From Morinoia aosen (lineage: Eukaryota > Arthropoda > Malacostraca > Amphipoda > Talitridae): a DNA stretch of 64,000 nt. Where the stretch lies: contig CM059569.1 of assembly GCA_030386875.1 (NCBI GenBank), positions 46,353,842 through 46,417,841 of the forward strand, read 5' to 3'. Below, in pieces: positions 35,535-43,963 of the stretch. Each line of letters starts with the position of its first letter. The stretch's first letter is position 1. Both the position numbers and the translations under genes were made by a program. The notes under the pieces were generated by a model. It did no database searches and was not told the origin of the DNA. It was given only the letters and a program-made list of their open reading frames with translations.

Positions 35535-37262
35535 TTTAATGGCTACTTGCACCCGCTTCAAATAACATGCTCTCAAAAAATTCATGAAATTATTCACAAT
35601 TTGTCTCTAACAAGAGCGTTTTTCAATAAATCCCTAAGACAACGTGAGCCTCCTAGCCCGTCGTCGATTTTCTCTACAGTATCAAACATTCAGAACCTAA
35701 CCGAACAGCTTTTTGCTTTAAATTCACATATAAGTTCTCAAGACCTTGCACCTGTGGTACCTGCTAGTATCTCTTGTGAAATCGACTCCAATTGTCGAGA
35801 ACCTTACGACACTTTGCTGCTAGGTGATAATATCCTAAGCACGATCAGAAGAAAGGACATCGATCGCTCGTGCTGGATCAAAACTGTTCCATCAGGGCGC
35901 TTCGATGACCTTCTCCATACTGTAAATTGCATGCCTAGATTTAAAAATTATATACTAAGTTTTGATGGTCTCTGCCACTCGCCCTCAGACCTTGCTCGAA
36001 TCAAACAACAAATTGTAAGAAAGTACGCACTTTCTCGCATTTATATTGCCAATGCTTGCAGTGCAAACGAATTCAACAAAGCGAGGCATTTTTGCAAAAA
36101 CCTGGGTTTAAACTTGATTCAATTTCAAACTTACCCAGAAAATGAAAATGGTGACGCACTCAATAACTTTCAATGGCCTCGGACCCAGGAAGAGAACTTC
36201 TGTTTTCTTCAACAACTTGCAATGAAATCAACATTGCGAATCACCGTGCCACATTGTCCTCGTTTCAACAAATGTCAAGCAATAAATGGAATTGTAGGTC
36301 ATTCCAATGAATCGAAAAATTCACGGAATGAGACAAATAGTCTCACATTAGACTTTCAAAAAGAATATAAGCCTATGCATATCACTGCACATGGTACACC
36401 AAATCCTTCAAAATTGATTGCGACATCAAGCAGAGGTCTGAGTAACTCACTCGCCCACTGCATGAGGAACGTAAATAAGCCTGAGCCTTTCCCTGATTCG
36501 ATCTCAGACAAATATAATGTCAGTACGAAAAATAAATTTGCGTTACTTGCTTCCGACACAAATAGTGATTGCGACATGCCCTCCTTTTCAACCAATTCTC
36601 AACTTTCCAGTGAGTACGCAGGAACCAAGGAAAGTCAAGCAAATACCGATATTCAAAACTATTCCAAAGAAAATCAAATTATTCGAAAAAAATCTGATGC
36701 CTCTGCCGGGCCTCCGTCGAACGACCAAACTAATACTGCTACCGAAAAACCAACAGTGAATCAAATCTGCACACGCGTTGCACACACACTGGACGACTTA
36801 AAACGATCGCTCAAATTGGAGCCTGCTTACACTGTAGGTGACGGACACTGTCTCCTCCACGCCGTAACGACGCAGCTTGCTTCACAACAAAAATCGAAAT
36901 GGAATTATATATCTCTGAAAAAAGCCATCAAAACTGAGAGCTCCAGAAACAAGGACCAGTATGCAAAATTCGTTGACAAGAACAGTGGCAGTTTCGAACA
37001 ACTCATCGATAAATACATCGATAGAAAAGTCTTCGATCACGCAGTTGGAGACCTCATACCCCAAATACTTTCTAATGTAACGAGAACACCAATTCACGTA
37101 TTTGATGAAAGAGACAATGGGATTTGGAAGACGACAATCTCCCCTACATCAAATGCTCTGATAAACTATCCTCCGGTAAACATACACCGGAAACAGGACC
37201 ACTATAGCGCCCTCTTGAAAATGCGTGATGAAAATCGTGTTGCTCCCTCCCCCATTTTGTGA
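35535..37262 (+). CDS. LINE ORF1, second segment: SGNH-like plus OTU protease domains
   Basis: Open from directly after the TAA to TGA 37260-37262 (575 codons). Numbering from the TTG at 35547, residues about 85-230 resemble an SGNH/GDSL esterase, the ORF1 esterase known from CR1-type LINEs, but the nucleophile block reads LLLGDN instead of GDS, so hydrolase activity is doubtful. Residues about 420-565 form an OTU-type cysteine protease domain: GDGHCLLHAV with Asp432 and Cys435, the VGDLIPQIL/IHVFDE block, and HYSALL with His552, so the catalytic triad is intact. The middle (about 250-400) is low-complexity. Calls rest on motifs alone. Confidence 0.75.
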   Translation, partial: FNGYLHPLQITCSQKIHEIIHNLSLTRAFFNKSLRQREPPSPSSIFSTVSNIQNLTEQLFALNSHISSQDLAPVVPASISCEIDSNCREPYDTLLLGDNILSTIRRKDIDRSCWIKTVPSGRFDDLLHTVNCMPRFKNYILSFDGLCHSPSDLARIKQQIVRKYALSRIYIANACSANEFNKARHFCKNLGLNLIQFQTYPENENGDALNNFQWPRTQEENFCFLQQLAMKSTLRITVPHCPRFNKCQAINGIVGHSNESKNSRNETNSLTLDFQKEYKPMHITAHGTPNPSKLIATSSRGLSNSLAHCMRNVNKPEPFPDSISDKYNVSTKNKFALLASDTNSDCDMPSFSTNSQLSSEYAGTKESQANTDIQNYSKENQIIRKKSDASAGPPSNDQTNTATEKPTVNQICTRVAHTLDDLKRSLKLEPAYTVGDGHCLLHAVTTQLASQQKSKWNYISLKKAIKTESSRNKDQYAKFVDKNSGSFEQLIDKYIDRKVFDHAVGDLIPQILSNVTRTPIHVFDERDNGIWKTTISPTSNALINYPPVNIHRKQDHYSALLKMRDENRVAPSPIL

Positions 37263-37265
37263 CTA
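37260..37265 (+). promoter_or_regulatory. TGA-CTA: candidate stop-codon read-through site
   Basis: The ORF1 stop TGA is followed directly by CTA, the best-known leaky stop context (as in several read-through genes of animals and RNA viruses). The frame stays open on both sides. ORF2 has no in-frame ATG until 37452, which lies past the first endonuclease motif, so read-through is the simplest way to make a complete ORF2 product. Function is inferred. Confidence 0.55.
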
Positions 37266-40226
37266 AATAACAGTGATCAAATTGAATATGAAGCTGAAAT
37301 CACAAACAATGAACGCGGCAATAAAGACCTAGAGACGAATACTAAATGCCCTGCTAGACCTAAAAAATGCAATAACTCCACTAAAGATCTGCCTATTGAG
37401 GTAAATAATATCAAAATATTGCACATAAATGCTCGCAGCCTCAATGGTAAAATGGATGACGTAGGAGTAATGTTGATCACTAACGATATCGATATTTTAT
37501 GCGTATCTGAAACATGGTTCGATTCACGAGTCGAAAGCTCATATCTCAGCATTGCCGGGTACAAATTGTACCGTTATGACGGAGTCAAGAGTAAGAGAGG
37601 TAGCGGTTCATGCATTTTCATCAAAGATGTCTACTCTACATCCTTAGTTCCGATAAAAGAAAAATGCGAAGACATAGAAATGGTTTGGCTCAATGTTCAA
37701 GTAAACAAACAGAAGTCTTTCATTATCGGCAGTCTTTACAGACATCCGTCAGCATCTCTTCGTCCAACATTAGATTTCATTGAAAATACGCTTAGATCAA
37801 TCTCTGCAGCCAAAAAGTCTTTCTATGTTTTCGGAGATTTTAACGTGGATCTGACAAATAAAAACAATCAGCTAAGCAAGATGCTGCACAGACTTAATCT
37901 TTCTCAAATGGTCCAAGAACCAACGCGAATTACCAACACTTCTAAAACTCTTCTTGACCTAGCAATTACCAACAATCCCCAAGCAGTACTCAGCACAGAA
38001 ATCTTACCGTCCTTTTCTGATCACCATTCGGTAGAATGCCAAATCAATATTGCAAAAGAGAAACAGAAATCTAGTTACATTACATATCGCATGAAAAACC
38101 ACTACTCCCCTGAAATATTTCAAGAAAAGCTATTAGACAGATGGAGTGAATTTCAAGGCATGGAAAACACCGATGATGTCAATCTACAAGTTTCGCTTTT
38201 CAACGAAAATTTCGTATCAGCTCTTAACGAATGCGCACCTTTCACTACGAAGAAAGTTAAGCCAAGAATTTCTAAATGGATAACAGATGAGATAAAACAT
38301 TTGAGCAGAGCTAAAAGAAATTTGCAGCGTGAGTACAAACTGAATAAATCAGACAGTACGCGTCGAAAATTATATAAAGATCATGAGAAGATCCTACGAA
38401 GAAAAGTTAAGGAAGCAAAACGGGACTACTTCCACAAAGAACTCTTGGCGGCAAAACAAAACCCTAAAAGAACTTGGGAAATCATTAGAGAAGCTGCTCA
38501 GTATAAAAATTCAGACTGCAAAAGCACTTTTGACAACCCCTCAGAAATGGCGAATGACTTTAACACTTTCTTCTCAAAAGTTGGCGAAGATGTTTTCAAT
38601 GAAGTATCCAGGACAGTTTCAGACACATCTACAGAGGCAAATCTGAGCGATGTTTCATCCCCAAATAGTAGCAACAAGTGGAGACCAAAGCCAGTTAGCG
38701 TCATAGAGATACGAAAAATCTTATACTCACTAAAGAATACTAAAGCGACTGGACATGATGGCATAAGCCTCCAACATATTAAAGACAGCTTCCCTGTCAC
38801 AGCACCCTTTATTCGCTTGATAATAAATACATCTATAGTCACAAACAAGTTTCCCGATCAATGGAAACTATCCATAATTAAGCCATTACATAAATCTGGT
38901 GATATCGACATAGCGTCAAACTACAGACCAATCAGTCTCCTGCCTGTTATGTCCAAAATATTAGAAAAAGTAATAACAAACCAGCTCTCGTCTCACATAG
39001 ACGAGTCACATCTACTGCATCGCAATCAATATGCTTACAGGAGGAATACCAGTACTCAGGACGCCCTGTTAAACATAACAAAAAAAATTTACAAAGATAT
39101 TGACCAAAAAAAATTAACTCTCTTACTATTGCTTGATCTCTCCAAAGCTTTCGACAGTGTTGAGCATAAGAAACTTCTAAAAAAAATTTCAAACCTCAGA
39201 ATAGACACTCAGTGGTTTGAAAGCTACCTACGAAACCGCTCTCATGCAGTGTGCTTGAATAACAAAATGTCATCATTCATACCAAATAACTTTGGCGTTC
39301 CTCAAGGTTCAATCATCGGCCCACTCCTATTTTCAATTTTCATCAACGATTTCCCCACCATGCCGGCAAACACAAAAATCTCAATGTATGCTGATGACGT
39401 ACAAATTGCCATGACAAGCTCAACAGCGGATTTAACAGAAACACAAGCCAACGCTGAAAACCTTCTGAGAAATCTGAAATTGTGGTATGACCATAATGGC
39501 CTCAAACTTAACGCAAGTAAAACGCAATGCATTATTTTTGGATCACAGAATGCGACTGAAAATTTACCACCATTCCAGCTAACATTTGGAGACGATACAA
39601 TTAAACCAGTCGATAAGGTTAAAAATCTGGGTGTTTGGTTTGACAAAAATATGACTTTCAATTCACACGTCGAAACAATGTGCAACAAAATTAACGGAAC
39701 CTTAATGTTCTTTCATCGTATAAAGAACACACTTGACGAAAAATCTAGATTATTAGTGATTCAGTCTTTAGTTTTATCGCGTCTGGACTACTGCAGTCTT
39801 GTGTGGGGAGACTTACCTAAATGTCGTCAGGAAGAGTTGCAAAAATGTGTAAACTTCGCCGCCAAGGTGGTATGCAAAGGAAATTTTAATAAATACGATC
39901 ATGTCACCCCTCTTTTAAGAAAACTCGACTGGATCCCAATACCGAACAGATTCATGATCCAGAAAGCTCGACGAGTATTCTCCTCTCTGTACCTCCCCCA
40001 AAGTAATGCAGAGGTGGTAAAATTTTTTCCATCTAATATCCCAAACGAAAGACCAAACCGGAGGAACGATGTTTTAGTCAGTTACCGTTCATCTAACGTG
40101 GGACAAAAAGCTCTCTCAGTTTCTGGAGCTTTTTTGTGGAACAAGCTTCCCCAGCATATCAAAAACTCTAAAACTGGAAAAGAATTTAGAGTAAATGTGT
40201 CACGTCATTTTACATCTCTGTCATAG
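37263..40226 (+). CDS. LINE ORF2: APE endonuclease and reverse transcriptase
   Basis: 987 codons open from the ORF1 TGA to TAG; the conserved part starts at about 37413. It nicks target DNA and reverse-transcribes the element RNA. Numbering from the TTG at 37419: endonuclease motifs HINARS (Asn4), SETW (Glu31), LYRHP (Tyr107), GDFNVD (Asp140, Asn142), LLDLAIT (Asp180) and SDHHSV (His202/203) are all present. RT motifs: NYRPISLLPVMSKILEKV, LDLSKAFDSVEH (Asp579), VPQGSIIGPLLFSIFINDF and YADDVQI (Asp659, Asp660). The C-terminal part has the conserved LSRLDYCSLVWG segment. No RNase H domain is seen. All catalytic residues are intact. Confidence 0.95.
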   Translation, partial: LNNSDQIEYEAEITNNERGNKDLETNTKCPARPKKCNNSTKDLPIEVNNIKILHINARSLNGKMDDVGVMLITNDIDILCVSETWFDSRVESSYLSIAGYKLYRYDGVKSKRGSGSCIFIKDVYSTSLVPIKEKCEDIEMVWLNVQVNKQKSFIIGSLYRHPSASLRPTLDFIENTLRSISAAKKSFYVFGDFNVDLTNKNNQLSKMLHRLNLSQMVQEPTRITNTSKTLLDLAITNNPQAVLSTEILPSFSDHHSVECQINIAKEKQKSSYITYRMKNHYSPEIFQEKLLDRWSEFQGMENTDDVNLQVSLFNENFVSALNECAPFTTKKVKPRISKWITDEIKHLSRAKRNLQREYKLNKSDSTRRKLYKDHEKILRRKVKEAKRDYFHKELLAAKQNPKRTWEIIREAAQYKNSDCKSTFDNPSEMANDFNTFFSKVGEDVFNEVSRTVSDTSTEANLSDVSSPNSSNKWRPKPVSVIEIRKILYSLKNTKATGHDGISLQHIKDSFPVTAPFIRLIINTSIVTNKFPDQWKLSIIKPLHKSGDIDIASNYRPISLLPVMSKILEKVITNQLSSHIDESHLLHRNQYAYRRNTSTQDALLNITKKIYKDIDQKKLTLLLLLDLSKAFDSVEHKKLLKKISNLRIDTQWFESYLRNRSHAVCLNNKMSSFIPNNFGVPQGSIIGPLLFSIFINDFPTMPANTKISMYADDVQIAMTSSTADLTETQANAENLLRNLKLWYDHNGLKLNASKTQCIIFGSQNATENLPPFQLTFGDDTIKPVDKVKNLGVWFDKNMTFNSHVETMCNKINGTLMFFHRIKNTLDEKSRLLVIQSLVLSRLDYCSLVWGDLPKCRQEELQKCVNFAAKVVCKGNFNKYDHVTPLLRKLDWIPIPNRFMIQKARRVFSSLYLPQSNAEVVKFFPSNIPNERPNRRNDVLVSYRSSNVGQKALSVSGAFLWNKLPQHIKNSKTGKEFRVNVSRHFTSLS

Positions 40227-40535
40227 GGCCTGCAGCATCTCGGTGTGAACTTCCCATCTATCAGAAATTTTAATTTTTCCTGAAATTTCTGTTAGAAATT
40301 TAGAACCCAGTTCATTTTACGTTTGCTAAGCGATTCGTACTCGTTTATTCATCTTACTTATTTCTGTCGACAACAATGAGCACCACAGCCGTCAGTTCAG
40401 TGCAGCAGAACGAACGTTCTTTCCATAATTAGGAGTATTTCCTCATCTTTATTTTGTTATTTCTTTCTCTTTTCTGTATTAATATTCAACGTCCGTATGA
40501 CAAATATACCATGAAATACATTTTGTGTGTACGCC

Positions 40536-40541
40536 AATAAA
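40536..40541 (+). terminator. Poly(A) signal AATAAA of the LINE
   Basis: AATAAA lies 310 bp past the ORF2 stop and is the probable 3'-end signal of the element transcript. Confidence 0.5.
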
Positions 40542-40550
40542 CAGGTTTAT

Positions 40551-41693
40551 AGACGTGAGGGTTGTGCAAAGTTTATAATGAATTAAATTTTTGGCTAACG
40601 TTGTCTCGCTATTTCAAAATCATTCTCGAAGATGTTTTCAATCGATTTTCGGCTGAGCTGGAGGGAAAGGGGTAATTTAAGCATTGCATTTAGTCTTTTT
40701 ATTTTTTTTTATTTTCGTGCGTTCAGCGCACACTAGCACTGAACTTTCAAATCGGAAAAAATTCTAAATTTCTGTAATCAAAATTATCATTTTGGATCAA
40801 GGCCTAATCTTCCTATATGTGCCTATTTTGTGAATATTCTCCACTCAGATGTGATATCCGGCCACAATGTTACTCCATTTTATCCCACGTACACATGTCC
40901 CTATAATGCTGAAGAGTTGTGTTGCTTCTTGACTATAATCTGATTTTTCTTAAAAATTTCTGTGAAGAAATTAAAAAACAGCTCATTTTTATGTTTTTCG
41001 AAGTCTTCTCTTCCTTTTAGTTATTGTTTTTGCGAAAAATTTCTTAGGATTACAGTGAGCTCAGCTGTCATTTTCTGTGTAGTAGATGGTAGGTTGCTTC
41101 TATCTTTTATGTTATATATGTATTTTTTTTTTTTTTTTTTTTTTTTTCTAATATTTTATTTTCAATAAGTATATAAATTAATATGTGTGTGTACGTGTGT
41201 AGGTATATATATGTATCTACATAAATAGATATACATGTTTCTATTTCATTTCTTTACGCAAAAACCATTCGGTGAATAAATTTTATTGCAATTGCGAAAT
41301 GATTCAAAAATAGATCTAGCACTTCCCCAGAGGGCGTTTCTGTGAATCGAATTAATGTCATATATAATTAATGAAATAAAGTGCAATTTGAGCATATGAA
41401 TCGTAGTAAAATTATCTTTCTGTCCGTGTGTTGTACAAGCTATGAATTTTGATATTGAATATATGTTTGTTTACCCATTTCTACCAATATTTTGTAGATA
41501 TTTGTCAATCATGAGTGGTAACCGGCTTACACTGTATCTCTATTTTATCCCATGCACCCATGTCCGCATGATGTGGTGAATATCGAGAAGATACGAAATA
41601 TGTTTTTGGTGGTGATAGGGCTTTGCATATTTTTTAGGGCATATTTTTCATTTCTCATTCAACTACCCTTGACAGAGATAGACTATTGGCAAG
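40551..41693. other. Non-coding stretch downstream of LINE
   Basis: It contains a diverged echo of the LINE 3' region (AAAnTTTCTGTnAGAAAT at about 40955 versus 40285) and a short duplicated motif (ATTTTATCCCAnGnACnCATGTCC at about 40880 and 41545). A T-run lies at 41123-41147, followed by TG/TA microsatellite at 41180-41240. This may be the 3' end of further, older element copies. Confidence 0.5.
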
Positions 41694-42112
41694 CCACGTG
41701 TGGTTTGTCTATTAGTACGCCTCGTATATTTTGTCTATTAGGATGCCTCGTATGGTCTATCTATTTTGTACACCTCTGATAGCTTGTCTATTAGTACACC
41801 TCGTATAGTTTGCCTATTATTATTATGCCTCGTATGGCTAATCTATTTGTACACCTCGGATGGTTTGTCAATTACTACTCCTTGTATAGAACTTTTGTTA
41901 GACTACTAGCCCACCACGAATGGTCTGTCTATTAGTACGCCTCGTATATTTTGTCAATTAATATGCCTCGTATGGTCTATCTACTTGTACACCTCTGACA
42001 GTTTGTCTATTAGTACATCTCGTATAGTTTGTCTATTATTATGCCTCGTATGGCTCATCTACTTGTACACCTCGGATGGTTTGTCAATTAGTACTCCTCG
42101 TATGGAACATTT
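41694..42112. repeat. Higher-order minisatellite (about 27-bp unit in about 215-bp blocks)
   Basis: The basic unit is like TATGGTTTGTCTATTAGTAC plus GCCTCG. Units are arranged in a fixed order of variants (GTACGCC, ATGCC, GTACACCTCTGA, GTACATC, GTACTCC) and that order repeats as two blocks, 41694-41912 and 41913-42112. A third, partial block lies 17 kb away at 59330-59475. Confidence 0.9.
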
Positions 42113-43079
42113 GTTTTAGGATGCCCTATATTTAAGAAACTTTTAAAAGCCAATATGTTGGCATGTATCTCATGTGACAATTTGGAAATAAACATTTTTT
42201 CTTTTTTTCTTTCTTTTTTCATATAAAAGAGCGACGCTTTTTTTCTGAATTACAGCGGAAACAGAGAACAGATTCTACAAAATGTCATTTTCACATGAAT
42301 TGATTGAGCACGATAACAGTTAAGTTGTTATAAAATCTATCTTCCGAATTTTATTGAAGTATCTTAATGATATTAACCGTAATTACTCACAAAGATATTA
42401 CTAAAATAAAGCGTAGTTTTCCTTCCAAAAATGCAAAGGGTCAAATTTACGGTTCACCCGTCCTAACTCATTGCTCACTAACTTCCTGATAAGCAGAGCC
42501 ATCGATTTCGAACAAAATTTAGAGAAAAACATTTTTATTCATTTTTAGTACGTGCATGCATCATCACAAGCATGAACCACAATGGAAATAAATTGAAATG
42601 TAATGTTTGTTTCAGTGTCGTGAAGGTACACTACAGAGATGGAGGAATCTCGAAGCATTCAACGGTTGTAACTACAACAAGAAAATTCTTCCCCGTAATC
42701 GGAACAGGAATCAGCCGTAATCAGTGAGTCAGTCAGTATTCCTGTTCCGTGATCCCAGTTCTGCTAAGTGTTGGTGAGCCTGCAAGCTCAACATTACGGA
42801 AACACATCGTTGATGGAATATGAACATTTTTGTGGAATTAACAGTGGCTAAGGAAATAAAAAACTTTTACGGGAGAAGAAGATGCTGAGACCACAGACGG
42901 CTTCGTTGAAACACGTCTGTCTCATACAAATATGAACCTTTAGAGGGAATAAGTTTCATTTGGGACATCATGAGATTCGTGGAGCGCACTGTGTTCTAGT
43001 GGTGACAAAGGACTTTGTACGGGAACATGTGACTTATGAAAAATGAGGAATATAATAACTTATAACAAACCTTGTATAT
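42113..43079. other. Non-coding stretch between minisatellite and Penelope element
   Basis: It begins with TTTGGAAATAAACATTTTTT and pyrimidine-rich sequence that also follows the 59.4-kb copy of the minisatellite. The rest is unassigned. Confidence 0.45.
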
Positions 43080-43124
43080 ACATTTATATTCAATAAAAAA
43101 GAGAGAACCAGGAAAATGGTATAA

Positions 43125-43730
43125 AACATTTTTCATTTTTCTAGTGGTTTTGTTGATTCTCAAATTAGGAAATTTTTAGATAAGAAATATGCAAATGTTC
43201 CGGGCTTTCAACAAGCAGCAGACTCTGTACGAACGCTCTCTCTGTGTTTCCCTTACTTTGGTCCTCAATCAGAATTAATGAAAAAACAAATACTGGAGCT
43301 ACTACAAAAATATTTCAGTAATGTAAAATTTAGAATAATATTGGTCAATAATCACAAAATTGAATCATTTTTTAGATTCAAGGATAGACTTCCTACTGAG
43401 ATGCAGGCATCCCTAATATACAAATATAGTTGTGCACTTTGTGCATCTGAGTATGTGGGCATGACTACCCGTACTCTGGGATGTAGGATTGCCGAGCATC
43501 AAGGTAGGAGCTACCGGACGGGAAACATTTTAGCAAGCCCATCTAACTCAGCCATCCGTAATCACGCTTTTGAATGCGACACAGCAGTCAATAAAAATAG
43601 CTTCAAAGTCATAGCCAGGGCAAAGTTGTGTTCAGAATTGCGGATTTTAGAGTCTCTGTTCATTTTTAAAACGAAACCTGTTTTAAATAATCATCTTAGC
43701 TCATTTCCTTTATCCCTAGTTAATAAGTAA
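43125..43730 (+). CDS. Penelope-like element protein, C-terminal part with GIY-YIG endonuclease
   Basis: The frame is open from 43125 (element-derived from about 43140) to TAA 43728-43730; the first ATG is at 43278 but homology starts upstream. The first part (IRKFLDKKY, CFPYFGPQSE) is the end of the reverse transcriptase / linker. From the ATG, residues about 50-130 form the GIY-YIG endonuclease: YKYSCALC, then YVGMTTRTLGCRIAEH, then the AIRNHAFEC and RILESLFI blocks ending in KPVLNNHLSSFPL. The paired Cys and His residues are typical of Penelope endonucleases. There are no internal stops, but the RT is missing, so this is not an autonomous copy. Confidence 0.9.
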   Translation, partial: NIFHFSSGFVDSQIRKFLDKKYANVPGFQQAADSVRTLSLCFPYFGPQSELMKKQILELLQKYFSNVKFRIILVNNHKIESFFRFKDRLPTEMQASLIYKYSCALCASEYVGMTTRTLGCRIAEHQGRSYRTGNILASPSNSAIRNHAFECDTAVNKNSFKVIARAKLCSELRILESLFIFKTKPVLNNHLSSFPLSLVNK

Positions 43731-43801
43731 TGTCATGCATTTTTTGAGTTGTTTTCTTTTTGTATTTTACAGATGACTTTTGTTCGAATTTGTACCTATT
43801 G

Positions 43802-43828
43802 CTGATGATGAGCGAAGGCTCGAAACGT
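43802..43828 (+). ncRNA. Hammerhead-ribozyme-like core in Penelope 3' UTR
   Basis: CTGATGA is followed by a four-pair stem (GAGC / GCTC with a GAAG loop) and then CGAAAC, the conserved hammerhead core order. Penelope-like elements are known to carry such motifs. Stem III and stem I are not convincingly paired here, so cleavage activity is uncertain. Confidence 0.5.
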
Positions 43829-43963
43829 CCTATTTTTTACGAGTCTTTTCACAGTCTCAAGAATACATTTTAATGAAAAATATTTTATACCATTTTCCTG
43901 GTTCTCTCTTTTTTATTGAAAATTCGAAAACACCGAAATAGCTGCTTCGAACATTTATATTCA

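Larger units (their letters stand above)
33429..40550 (+). mobile_element. CR1/L2/Jockey-type LINE, near full length
   Basis: Non-LTR retrotransposon with repeated 5' monomers, an ORF1 region (SGNH-like plus OTU) and an ORF2 with APE endonuclease and reverse transcriptase but no RNase H seen. The whole 34869-40226 coding region is one reading frame with only two stops (TAA 35532-35534, TGA 37260-37262) and no frameshift, so the copy looks young. AATAAA lies at 40536-40541. The 5' limit is set by the outermost monomer and the 3' limit by the poly(A) signal; both are approximate. The clade call rests on RT motifs and the esterase-like domain. Confidence 0.85.
43080..43963 (+). mobile_element. 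Penelope-like element, 5'-truncated, with inverted ends
   Basis: 3' part of a Penelope-like retroelement. The segments 43091-43137 and 43872-43918 are reverse complements over 47 bp with one or two mismatches, the inverted partial terminal repeat often seen in this class. ACATTTATATTCA occurs at 43080-43092 and 43951-43963, a likely 13-bp target duplication. A second shared segment (AGGAATATAATAACT) lies just outside, at 43046 and 43970. Between the arms lies the C-terminal part of the coding region with the GIY-YIG endonuclease. Confidence 0.88.

Noticed and set aside
37277..37564. Minus-strand frames inside the LINE (also 38498-38848, 39302-39688 and others)
   Set aside because: Shadows of the LINE coding frame.
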